Positions 1 to 6,373 of a stretch of 18,320 nucleotides of DNA are shown one piece after another; positions within the stretch are counted from its first letter, which is position 1, and every line of letters starts with the position of its first letter. Source of the DNA: Christensenella sp. UBA4379 (GTDB lineage: Bacteria; Bacillota; Clostridia; Christensenellales; Aristaeellaceae). A program made the position numbers and the translations under genes. The notes beneath the pieces are model-generated. The model was not told where the DNA came from. It made no database searches and was given only the letters and a program-made list of their open reading frames with translations. The DNA is taken from positions 75,876 to 94,195 of the forward strand of contig DGRV01000101.1 in the NCBI GenBank assembly GCA_002391225.1, in the 5' to 3' direction.

Positions 1-305
1 CCTTCGCAGGCGGCCAGGGCGCGGCTGACCTCGTAGGAAAAGTCCACGTGGCCGGGGGTGTCGATCAGGTTGAGCTCATAGGTCTGCCCATCCCTGGCGG
101 TATAGTTCATCCGCACCGCCTTGGATTTGACAGTGATGCCCCGCTCCCGCTCCACGTCCATGGAGTCGAGGATCTGCTCGACCATCTCGCGCTTTTCAAA
201 CACCCCGGTCTTCTCCAGAATCCTGTCCGCCAGGGTGGACTTGCCGTGGTCGATATGGGCGATGATGCAGAAATTGCGGATCCGTTCGAGTGACTTGTCG
301 GCCAT
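1..305 (-). CDS. lepA: Elongation factor 4 (LepA), 5' part only
   Basis: This is the N-terminal 101 codons of a translational GTPase; the rest lies beyond the left edge. The translation begins MADKSLERIRNF and carries the G1 P-loop AHIDHGKST, the switch I signature ERERGIT and the G3 motif DTPGHVDFSYEVSR, followed by LAACEG. The DSMDxERERGIT spacing and the direct RNFCIIAHIDHGKS start are typical of LepA rather than EF-G, EF-Tu or TypA. LepA is a ribosome-associated GTPase linked to initiation and to stalled or mistranslocated ribosomes. The ATG at 305-303 is preceded by an AAAGGGG ribosome binding site about six bases upstream. A TATGAT at 335-340 could be a -10 box, but no -35 is evident. 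murC lies upstream on the same strand, separated by a repeat-rich gap of about 240 bp, so co-transcription is possible but unproven. Confidence 0.93.
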   Translation of the reverse strand, partial: MADKSLERIRNFCIIAHIDHGKSTLADRILEKTGVFEKREMVEQILDSMDVERERGITVKSKAVRMNYTARDGQTYELNLIDTPGHVDFSYEVSRALAACE

Positions 306-366
306 AGAATACCCCTTTGTTATCTGTGTTGTAAATCATAAAAGGCAGGGGGAGAAGGGTGGATAA

Positions 367-398
367 AGGTAGGAGGGAGAAGGTAGTAGGTAGGAGGT
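367..398 (+). repeat. AGGTAGGAGG copies, inverted relative to those at 507-548
   Basis: AGGTAGGAGG occurs at 367-376, and AGGTAGGAGGT at 388-398. The reverse complement of the latter, ACCTCCTACCT, occurs at 507-517 and 538-548. The heptamer array is therefore flanked by inverted copies of one purine-rich word. This suggests a composite repetitive element rather than independent simple repeats. Confidence 0.7.
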
Positions 399-430
399 GA
401 ATAGTGATGATTCTGACGCTTAACAAACTA

Positions 431-479
431 TTGCCTACTGCCTATTGCCTAATGCCTATTGCCTAATGCCTAATGCCTG
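431..479. repeat. Seven tandem heptamers, consensus WTGCCTA
   Basis: Seven consecutive 7-base units run without a gap: TTGCCTA, CTGCCTA, TTGCCTA, ATGCCTA, TTGCCTA, ATGCCTA, ATGCCTG. Only the first base varies, apart from the last base of the final unit. The array lies in the murC-lepA gap. It resembles the short tandemly repeated heptanucleotide class known from cyanobacteria and other bacteria; the function is unknown. It is too short and has no spacers, so it is not CRISPR. Confidence 0.85.
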
Positions 480-485
480 CTACCT

Positions 486-548
486 TAGCGAACGTCAGCG
501 AGCGCTACCTCCTACCTGTGAGCGAAGCGAACGAACTACCTCCTACCT
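486..548. repeat. Two-copy repeat of about 31 bp, GCGAACG-rich plus CTACCTCCTACCT
   Basis: CTACCTCCTACCT occurs at 505-517 and again at 536-548, exactly 31 bases apart. Each copy is preceded by a word built from AGCGA/GCGAACG pieces (486-504 and 518-535). The second copy overlaps the murC stop codon (543-545), so the repeat supplies the end of murC. A weak TAGCG/CGCTA hairpin can form around the first copy. No function is evident. Confidence 0.7.
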
Positions 549-1937
549 ATCCTTCGTGTCCCCATGCTTCGCCATCTGCTCATTCAGCAGGTTAATGTCC
601 CCGCAGCCCATCGTCAGCACCAGGTCGCCTTTTTGCCAGTGGGCGCGGAGGTAGGCTTCCGTGTCATCGAAGGAGGGGGTCCAGTGGGCGTCGATACCAT
701 GGGCCTTCATGCCCTCTACCAGCATGCCGGAATGGATGTCCCCCGGGTCCTTTTCCCGGGCGGCGCAGATGTCGGTCACCAGGGTGATGTCCGCGGCCTT
801 CGTGCAGGTCAGGTATTCGTCAAAAAAGTTTTTGACCCGGCTGAAGGTGTGGGGCTGCATGACCGCCCAGACGCGGTTCGCCTTCTGCTTTTTCGCCACG
901 GAAATGGCCGCCCGCATTTCCGCCGGGTTGTGGCCGTAGTCGTGGTACATCCTCACCCCGTCGATGACGCCGGTCAGCTCAAAGCGGCGGTGGACGCCGG
1001 CAAAGCGGCTCAGCGTGCGGGCGATGGCTTCCGGCTCCGCCCCGGCCTGACGGGCGGCGGCAAAGGCCGCCAGGGCGTTCAGCACCGAAAAGTCCCCGGA
1101 AATTTGGAGGTCCAGATGGGCGACGGGCGTCCCCCGCTCCAGCACGTCAAAGGACGGGCAGCCGAAATCATTGAACGCGAGGTTCTCCGGCGCAAAATCG
1201 TTGACCCGGGACCAGCCGTAGGTCACGCACCTGCGCCCGCTTTCGGCAAAGCGCCGCATGACCCGCGCGTCCTCCCCGTAGCCCACGGCGACGCCGTTTT
1301 CCGGCAGTCTCTCCAGGAAATCCCGGAAGGCCAGCTCGTAATCGTCGATGTCTTTATAATAATCGTAGTGGTCGCCGTCGATGTTCAGCACCACCGCGAC
1401 GGTCGGGCTCATTTCCAGGAACGAGGAATGATACTCGCAGGCCTCCGCCACAAAGGCGTCCCGCTTTCCCAGCCTCGTACCGCCGCCCAGGGCGTCCAGC
1501 TGGCCGCCGATGTGGACGGACGGGTCCATCCCGCACTCGGTCAGCACCTGGCCGATCATGGCGGAGGTGGTGGTCTTTCCGTGGGTGCCGCAGACGCAGA
1601 TCCTCTGGCCGTACCCGCGCATCAGCTCACCCAGGAGGACGGACCTTTCCATCTCCGGGATGCCCAGGCGCTTGGCTTCCGCCCGCTCCGGGTTATCCGG
1701 CGCGATCGCCGCGGAAAAGACGATGAGGTCCGCCCCGCGGACGTTTTCCGCCCGCTGGCCGATAAACACCCGCACGCCCTTTTCCCGAAGAGCCTCCACA
1801 TAGTGGGACTCTGCCCGGTCCGATCCGGTGACCACGCAGCCCTCGTCCAGCAGGAAATCCACCAGCCCGGACATGCTGGACCCGCCGATGCCGATCATAT
1901 GTACGCGTTTTCCGCGATAATCCCTGATGTCAATCAT
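543..1937 (-). CDS. murC: UDP-N-acetylmuramate--L-alanine ligase (MurC)
   Basis: MurC is the cytoplasmic ATP-dependent ligase that adds L-alanine to UDP-MurNAc, the first amino acid of the peptidoglycan stem peptide. The 464-residue product has the expected family length. Its N-terminal dinucleotide-like fold opens with HMIGIGGSSMSGL (about 13-25). The ATP-binding loop GTHGKTTT is at 117-124, EACEYHSSFL follows at about 165, and NIDGDHYDYY at about 185. A C-terminal HDYGHNPAEM replaces the DDYAHHP motif of proteobacterial MurC. The ATG at 1937 is chosen because an AGAGGG ribosome binding site lies nine bases before it; an in-frame TTG nine bases further upstream directly abuts that site and is unlikely. 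The stop codon falls inside a repeat (538-548). MurC encoded next to lepA on one strand may be a local arrangement; the two products act in unrelated processes. Confidence 0.95.
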   Translation of the reverse strand: MIDIRDYRGKRVHMIGIGGSSMSGLVDFLLDEGCVVTGSDRAESHYVEALREKGVRVFIGQRAENVRGADLIVFSAAIAPDNPERAEAKRLGIPEMERSVLLGELMRGYGQRICVCGTHGKTTTSAMIGQVLTECGMDPSVHIGGQLDALGGGTRLGKRDAFVAEACEYHSSFLEMSPTVAVVLNIDGDHYDYYKDIDDYELAFRDFLERLPENGVAVGYGEDARVMRRFAESGRRCVTYGWSRVNDFAPENLAFNDFGCPSFDVLERGTPVAHLDLQISGDFSVLNALAAFAAARQAGAEPEAIARTLSRFAGVHRRFELTGVIDGVRMYHDYGHNPAEMRAAISVAKKQKANRVWAVMQPHTFSRVKNFFDEYLTCTKAADITLVTDICAAREKDPGDIHSGMLVEGMKAHGIDAHWTPSFDDTEAYLRAHWQKGDLVLTMGCGDINLLNEQMAKHGDTKDR

Positions 1938-2003
1938 AAGGAACAACCCTCTTCCCTTGGTTCCGGCCCGGCATCCGCAGATTCAGATACCAAACCATTG
2001 TAT

Positions 2004-2033
2004 ATTATACCAACGAAACCCCGGCCGTTGCAA
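2004..2033 (-). promoter_or_regulatory. Predicted sigma-A promoter of murC with extended -10
   Basis: Read on the minus strand, TTGCAA (2033-2028), an 18-base spacer and TATAAT (2009-2004) precede murC. The base context TTGGTATAAT provides an extended -10 (TGnTATAAT). The -35 matches consensus at four of six positions. It lies about 65 bp upstream of the murC ATG. Between this promoter and the first sigma gene's elements the sequence (2034-2126) is AT-rich, and I see no gene in it. Confidence 0.6.
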
Positions 2034-2126
2034 GATAAACCTTCCCATATTAATGAATCATCATGTTAAATCGTATTTTTTCAGCCAGGCAAATCCTCTT
2101 TGTGTAGCTGAAAGGTCAAAAATCGT

Positions 2127-2157
2127 GTATAACAATATGGTGGCGTCGAAAAGCCAC
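2127..2157 (+). promoter_or_regulatory. Conserved upstream block and hairpin of sigma module 1
   Basis: GTATAAC at 2127-2133 is followed by a hairpin with stem GTGGC (2140-2144), loop GTCGAAAA and stem GCCAC (2153-2157). A matching block (GTATAAC, then a GTGGC stem with an ATCGAAA loop) precedes the second sigma gene at 3932-3968. GTATAAC starts 109 and 110 bases before the two start codons. TATAAC could be a -10 box with the transcript starting at the hairpin, but no -35 is obvious, so this reading is inference. Confidence 0.5.
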
Positions 2158-2190
2158 TTCAAAGAAACAATTTTATGAAATAAATTTAAG

Positions 2191-2213
2191 TTTTGGTGCT
2201 GCCCATCGTCTAA
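2191..2213 (+). promoter_or_regulatory. Candidate ECF-type promoter core, TTTT-N13-GTCTAA
   Basis: TTTT at 2191-2194 and CGTCTAA at 2207-2213 are separated as in many ECF promoters, where a T-tract follows the -35 and the -10 is CGTC-like. The same TTTT-N13-GTCTAA occurs before the second sigma gene at 3995-4017. The -35 bases themselves are not conserved between the two, so the call is tentative. Transcription from here would start almost at the ribosome binding site. Confidence 0.3.
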
Positions 2214-2219
2214 ATGATT

Positions 2220-2230
2220 GAGGAGGTGAT
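2220..2230 (+). promoter_or_regulatory. Extended Shine-Dalgarno site deciding the sigma 1 start
   Basis: GAGGAGGTGAT matches the 16S rRNA anti-Shine-Dalgarno region over about ten bases. It ends five bases before the GTG at 2236, which fixes that start over the in-frame GTG at 2242. Such complete complementarity suggests high initiation efficiency. Confidence 0.75.
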
Positions 2231-2235
2231 CAACG

Positions 2236-2760
2236 GTGGGAGTGATTCAGGCGCCGAATCAAACCCCGGCAGACCGACTTGATCAAATGGTGCAGCAATA
2301 CGAAAAGGATCTGCTCCGAATCTGCTGCATATATCTGAGGGATCGTACTGCTGCGGAGGACGTGGTGCAGGAAACTTTTCTGAAAGCCTTCAGGAACATG
2401 GATTCTTTTCGTGGAGATAGCAGCGAAAAAACATGGTTGATTCGAATCGCAATCAATGGCTGCCGGGATTACAGGCGAAGCGCCTGGTATCGGTACATTG
2501 ATTTTCGTGTATCCGTCGACCAGCTGCCCTTTCTGTCATCCGCGCCGCCAAGCGACGATCATATTGCGCTGACCATGGCGATCATGAAGTTAAAGCCCAA
2601 ATACATGGAAGTCGTTCTGCTGTATTTCTATGAGGGCTACCCCATCAAGGAAATCGCGAAAATGCTGAACCTGACGGATGCTGCCGTTTCCAGCAGAATT
2701 CATAAGGCGAAACAAAAACTAAAAGCCGAACTGGAAGGAGGCGAAGACGATGAAAAGTGA
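2236..2760 (+). CDS. ECF-family RNA polymerase sigma factor (module 1)
   Basis: This 174-residue protein has the two-domain ECF layout. Region 2 spans about 16-82, with the core-binding stretch EDVVQETFLKAF at about 41-52 and SSEKTWLIRIAIN at about 62-74. Region 4 spans about 110-165, with the helix-turn-helix IKEIAKMLNLTDAAVSSRIHKAK. The linker is short and there is no extra domain. It should direct RNA polymerase to a small regulon, probably including its own operon. The downstream gene overlaps it by 11 bp and encodes a membrane protein of the anti-sigma type, implying translational coupling. The gene is AT-rich against its surroundings: a hand count of 2401-2460 gives about 42% GC, compared with 60-68% in rows sampled from other genes. 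That may indicate acquisition. A paralogue lies at 4042-4563. Confidence 0.93.
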   Translation: MGVIQAPNQTPADRLDQMVQQYEKDLLRICCIYLRDRTAAEDVVQETFLKAFRNMDSFRGDSSEKTWLIRIAINGCRDYRRSAWYRYIDFRVSVDQLPFLSSAPPSDDHIALTMAIMKLKPKYMEVVLLYFYEGYPIKEIAKMLNLTDAAVSSRIHKAKQKLKAELEGGEDDEK

Positions 2761-3925
2761 TCAGGAGATCATGAACAGCATCCGTGCTGCAATTGACGAT
2801 TGTACCCGCGGAATCGAAGAAGCGCCTTCGCTGCAATACCAGATTGTGCAAAAAGCGAAAGGAGAAGAACCTGTGGTCAAAAAGATTTCTGCCTCTGCCA
2901 TTCTTGTGACTGCTTTGATCATTCTTTCTATGGCAGCAGCACTTGCAGCCGGTTTTGGCTTATTTGGTGAACTGGCGCAGAATCCGCGCGGAGACAAAAG
3001 ACTATCGGAAGTAGAAAAAGTCGCTGATTCCATTGAACGGGAATGGACAACGGAAGACGGTATCACCATCCGCATCGAGCAGGCATATTATGAGGGAAAC
3101 CGTGTATTTATTTCATATAGGCTGAGCGGTGACTGGACTTCAACTGTCCTCCATGAAGGCGCTCCGGATGACGAAATCGCTTGGGATTGGGTAGAAGAAA
3201 ACATGATTGCCGCCCAAACCATGATGAGCGATGTGCCTGAACGTCAGCAAGCCATCCTGAAGCTGGATGGTCAAAGTCAGCGATGGATGGAAACCACAGA
3301 AAAAGGACTGCATGACGGTCTGAGCCTGGCGGACGGCACCTATCTGGATATCATCGGCGGGGATAATATCATCCAGGAAGACGGCAGCGTCATTGGATGG
3401 AAGGAATGTGAAATCCCTGAAGACTGCCTGAAGGAAACGCTGACTTTCCAGGCAAGACTATATCGCATCCACAGCATCATATTTCAGGACAGAACCACCT
3501 ATCGGCAATCGACAGAGAAAGGTGAAACTACTTGCTTTGAATTTACTCTACAGCAGAAAAAGGATCTGACCCAGCTAAAGGGCAGCAGAAGCGGTTCAGA
3601 TTATCAAGCTGTGGCTGAACTGACGGCAGGGCATATCGATTTGCGAGGAAAAATCACCGTCACTTGTCCGGAGACATGGATTCAGGTTTGGAATACTTGG
3701 GAAAACCCGGATCATATTGATATGATCGATGATTGGTATCTTTACGCCAACGGTCAAGTGATTTCTGAAGGCGGGATGCAAGGTGTTGGGGCAAACGGGG
3801 AAAACCAGCTCGTTTTTGATGTATTGTTTCGTGTCCCGGATGATCTGACAAACCTCGCTCTGGTGCCGGTATACCAGGATCGGCAGCCACATACGGAGGA
3901 AGCCATCTATCTCATTTCCGAATAA
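2750..3925 (+). CDS. Membrane-anchored anti-sigma-like protein (DUF4179-type), module 1
   Basis: This 391-residue protein has a cytoplasmic N-terminus (1-47), one membrane segment (about 48-70, ISASAILVTALIILSMAAAL) and a large extracytoplasmic part. The stretch EWTTEDGITIRIEQAYYEGN after the membrane resembles DUF4179 domains, which sit in anti-sigma partners of Firmicute ECF factors. The N-terminal 47 residues would bind the upstream sigma factor, and the outer part would sense an unknown signal. The ATG overlaps the sigma stop codon region and follows a GGAGG site. Before the membrane lies AKGEEPV (36-42), encoded by a 21-base block identical to one in the second module, which includes a possible internal start. 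Like its sigma gene it is AT-rich (about 42-43% in rows 2881-2940 and 3481-3540). The anti-sigma role is inferred from position and architecture. Confidence 0.8.
   Translation: MKSDQEIMNSIRAAIDDCTRGIEEAPSLQYQIVQKAKGEEPVVKKISASAILVTALIILSMAAALAAGFGLFGELAQNPRGDKRLSEVEKVADSIEREWTTEDGITIRIEQAYYEGNRVFISYRLSGDWTSTVLHEGAPDDEIAWDWVEENMIAAQTMMSDVPERQQAILKLDGQSQRWMETTEKGLHDGLSLADGTYLDIIGGDNIIQEDGSVIGWKECEIPEDCLKETLTFQARLYRIHSIIFQDRTTYRQSTEKGETTCFEFTLQQKKDLTQLKGSRSGSDYQAVAELTAGHIDLRGKITVTCPETWIQVWNTWENPDHIDMIDDWYLYANGQVISEGGMQGVGANGENQLVFDVLFRVPDDLTNLALVPVYQDRQPHTEEAIYLISE
2858..2875 (+). promoter_or_regulatory. Candidate internal translation start in anti-sigma 1
   Basis: A perfect AAAGGAG (2858-2864) lies eight bases before an in-frame GTG (2873-2875, codon 42). 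Initiation here would give about 350 residues beginning MVKKISASAILVTAL, a signal-peptide-like N-terminus with a possible ALA cleavage site, and would lack the cytoplasmic sigma-binding part. The identical arrangement exists in the paralogue. This is a prediction from sequence only. Confidence 0.4.
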
Positions 3926-3931
3926 AATGAC

Positions 3932-3980
3932 GTATAACTCCACGGGGTGGCATCGAAAGCGCCGCCCCAAAATGTTTTTT
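3932..3980 (+). promoter_or_regulatory. Conserved upstream block and hairpin of sigma module 2 (possible weak terminator)
   Basis: GTATAAC (3932-3938) is followed by an 8-bp hairpin, GGGGTGGC (3944-3951) with GCCGCCCC (3961-3968), and an ATCGAAAGC loop. It matches the block at 2127-2157 and sits at the same distance from the sigma start. A T6 run (3975-3980) begins six bases after the stem, so the hairpin might also end transcripts of module 1, but the gap makes this weak. TTTT-N13-GTCTAA follows at 3995-4017. Confidence 0.45.
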
Positions 3981-4041
3981 GCGGATTGTTGCCTTTTTCA
4001 TGGTATCCTGTGTCTAACAGGTGAAAGGGGGTGAGGCCGCC

Positions 4042-4563
4042 GTGAATGCTGTCAAGGGCCCGGACAGTAAAGAAGAGAGAATCGAGCGCATGGTGACCCA
4101 GTACCAGCTTCCCCTGCTGCGCATGTGCATCCTCTATCTCCATGACGAGGAGCTTGCAAAGGACGCGGTGCAGGAGACCTTCATCCGTGCGTATCGGAGC
4201 CTGGACAAATTCCGCGCCGAATCATCCGAAAAGACGTGGCTGACGCGCATTGCGATCAACTGCTGCAAAAATGTTTATCGGACAGGCTGGTTCAGGCACA
4301 TCAACCGCTCTGTGACACTGGACCAGCTGTCGGACCGTCCATCCCCCGAAGACCCGGAAGACGATGAGATCACAACGGAAATCATGAATCTTCCTTTGAA
4401 ACTCAGAGAGGTGGCGCTGCTCTGCTGGCTGCAGGGGATGACCTATGAAGAAGCCGCCGGCGCGCTGGGGATTTCCCGTCAGGCCGTCGGCAGCAGGCTC
4501 AACCGTGCAAGAAGAAAACTGCGCTTTGCTTTGGAAGGAAGTGATGACCATGACCCTGCATGA
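4042..4563 (+). CDS. ECF-family RNA polymerase sigma factor (module 2)
   Basis: This 173-residue ECF sigma factor is paralogous to the one at 2236-2760. Region 2 (about 13-82) contains KDAVQETFIRAYRSL and SSEKTWLTRIAIN; region 4 (about 108-163) contains the helix-turn-helix YEEAAGALGISRQAVGSRLNRAR. The linker between them is acidic (PEDPEDDE). The GTG at 4042 is preferred because AAAGGGGGTGAG (4024-4035) precedes it at a good distance; an in-frame GTG at 4021 lies before that site and would add seven residues. Its 3' end overlaps the next gene by about 20 bp, indicating translational coupling to its anti-sigma partner. Composition is like the native genes (about 60% GC in the module), unlike module 1. 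It probably controls its own operon and a small envelope-related regulon; the targets cannot be read here. Confidence 0.92.
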   Translation: MNAVKGPDSKEERIERMVTQYQLPLLRMCILYLHDEELAKDAVQETFIRAYRSLDKFRAESSEKTWLTRIAINCCKNVYRTGWFRHINRSVTLDQLSDRPSPEDPEDDEITTEIMNLPLKLREVALLCWLQGMTYEEAAGALGISRQAVGSRLNRARRKLRFALEGSDDHDPA

Positions 4564-6373
4564 GGAACAGGAGCGGGTGCAGCAGGCTGTCAGCCATTCT
4601 CTTTCGCAGGTGCGGGAGGATCCATGGCTCGCGCAGCGGGTTCTTGCAGACGCGAAAGGAGAAGAACCTGTGAAAAGAAAAATATCTCTCGCCCTCGTAT
4701 TGGGCATTGTGGGCATACTCGCCTTGATCGGAACCGCTTACGCCCTGTTTTCTTCCCAGGTGGCCGAGTTTTTCGGCCGGCATTGGAACCAGGAGCTCGG
4801 GGCCCGGCTGCAGGGCGGGAAAATCGCTCAGATCGGCGAGTCCGTCACCGTGGACGACGTGATCATCAGCCTGGATGAAATCGTCTACCGGGACCGGGGG
4901 CTGTACGGCGTGGGAACAGTTCGTCCCGTCCGGGAAGAGGACGTACTGTTTCCGATGGAAACCGCCGAATGGCTGATCACGGCTCAGGAAGAAGATTTCC
5001 ACCTGGAGGAAGACCATTCAGGCCCCGCCGCGGAGGCGTATGACGCGGCCATGGCCATGGTAAACAAGGCGAAAGCATCCGGCGGAAAAATGCTGAGCGT
5101 CCAATCGATGCCGCTCAAAATCGGTGTGGACGACGGAACCATGCTGATGCCCGGAACTATTGGTTTTTATGACATTGACAACGAAGACGGTTCCGTCACC
5201 TATTCCTTCGAGGCTTCCGACGGCTTTGTCGTCAACGAAGGGACGACCTATCAGGTGCTGATGGAAAGCGTCGTTCAGCAGATTCAGGAAAACGGTTATC
5301 CTGTCGAGGGAACACAGCGGCGGTACGAATGGACCATTTCCTGCACTCCAGTTTTCATGACCAGCCAGGATTCAGAAACCGGCCATTCCGCTTTCCATGT
5401 GACCTTCCAGAATGAGGACAGCTATGAAGTGGTAACGCCTCAAGCATACCGGGAAACCGGAGGGATGCCTTTGTATCAGGCCGTCGAAACAGACTTTACC
5501 CGGGAGCTTCATCCCGAGTGGTTTAATGAAACCGGCATCAAAGAAAGGACGGGAGGAGACGAAATCGTATTCAGCGACCACGCCATCCTGGCCGCTTCCC
5601 CGGAAGCCCTGTTCTATGACGAATATCTCGACGATCAATATACGGAAAGCCCCTCCGGCGCGATCGTCCGGCTGGTCTGGATCCGGGATTGGGACAATCA
5701 CCGCGGAGAATTCCGCCTGGAAAAGACGGCCTTATCCGGCATCACGCTGGAAGAAGCGAAGCGGCAGGCGGAAAGCATGATTACACGGCTGGGGCTGGAC
5801 AGCAACCGCTACCAGCTGGAATTTGCCCTGGACATGAGCCTGGAGCGGATTCAGGCCATGGGGGCCATCTATGAACAGGCCATCGTGGATGGAGAGCTCC
5901 TGACGGATGATGACTGGACGCCCTATAACTATGCGGCCATCCCCTCCGGCGAGGAAGGCTTCTACCTGGAGTACCGACCCGAGCAGATCGATTCGACCAA
6001 TACGGGAGGCCGCTATGGACTGCAGTTCTATGTCAACAGCCGAGGCATCGTATTTGCTCATCTCCGCAACCAGTTCACCATGGGGAACCTCGCTGAAACC
6101 CCGGAAAATCTGATAACTCATGAGGAGGCGGTAGAGCGGTTCAAAAAGGAAATCCGCCAGTCGCGGTACGGAAAAGATGAGCACATCGTTTCCGTTCTGC
6201 GGGCCGTCCTGACCTATGAACCCGTGCGGGCCGCCGCCGCTGAAAACGGCATGGTCTTTGTTCCCGCCTGGACGATCGTTTATCAGGACCAGCAAGCGGC
6301 CAGGCATGACTATGAATGCTATGCTTTATTCAACGCCGTAGACGGCACGCTGATTGACGCCTCATTCCAGTAA
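4544..6373 (+). CDS. Large membrane-anchored anti-sigma-like protein, module 2
   Basis: This protein of about 609 residues has a 47-residue cytoplasmic N-terminus, one membrane segment (about 48-68, ISLALVLGIVGILALIGTAY) and about 540 extracytoplasmic residues. Position and the N-terminal layout mirror the protein at 2750-3925, including the juxtamembrane AKGEEPV (37-43), so an anti-sigma role is inferred. After the membrane, a domain of about 300 residues is followed by an alpha/beta region starting near GITLEEAKRQAE. The C-terminal part, with LITHEEAVERFKKEI and VPAWTIVYQDQ, resembles the PepSY or YcdB type in which a final strand ends in a short D-G turn. I do not recognise a named family for the whole. 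The ATG at 4544 follows GGAAGGA; a second ATG at 4550 is equally possible. The gene ends just before a hairpin shared with the convergent gene. Confidence 0.75.
   Translation: MTMTLHEEQERVQQAVSHSLSQVREDPWLAQRVLADAKGEEPVKRKISLALVLGIVGILALIGTAYALFSSQVAEFFGRHWNQELGARLQGGKIAQIGESVTVDDVIISLDEIVYRDRGLYGVGTVRPVREEDVLFPMETAEWLITAQEEDFHLEEDHSGPAAEAYDAAMAMVNKAKASGGKMLSVQSMPLKIGVDDGTMLMPGTIGFYDIDNEDGSVTYSFEASDGFVVNEGTTYQVLMESVVQQIQENGYPVEGTQRRYEWTISCTPVFMTSQDSETGHSAFHVTFQNEDSYEVVTPQAYRETGGMPLYQAVETDFTRELHPEWFNETGIKERTGGDEIVFSDHAILAASPEALFYDEYLDDQYTESPSGAIVRLVWIRDWDNHRGEFRLEKTALSGITLEEAKRQAESMITRLGLDSNRYQLEFALDMSLERIQAMGAIYEQAIVDGELLTDDDWTPYNYAAIPSGEEGFYLEYRPEQIDSTNTGGRYGLQFYVNSRGIVFAHLRNQFTMGNLAETPENLITHEEAVERFKKEIRQSRYGKDEHIVSVLRAVLTYEPVRAAAAENGMVFVPAWTIVYQDQQAARHDYECYALFNAVDGTLIDASFQ
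4655..4672 (+). promoter_or_regulatory. Candidate internal translation start in anti-sigma 2
   Basis: AAAGGAG (4655-4661) lies eight bases before an in-frame GTG (4670-4672, codon 43). The product would begin MKRKISLALVLGIVGI and reach AYA at the end of the hydrophobic stretch, which reads as a classical signal peptide with its cleavage site. The full 21-base context (4652-4672) is identical to 2855-2875. Confidence 0.45.

Noticed and set aside
431..548. CRISPR array
   Set aside because: The units are 7-31 bp with no unique spacers of constant length and no cas genes nearby.
564..2069. Long open frame on the plus strand across murC
   Set aside because: It is antisense to a clear MurC, has low-complexity His/Arg/Gly/Val-rich composition and no family motif, and reflects high GC at third positions.
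2139..2175. Terminator before the first sigma gene
   Set aside because: The GTGGC/GCCAC stem is only 5 bp and no T-tract follows; it is better read as a conserved leader hairpin.
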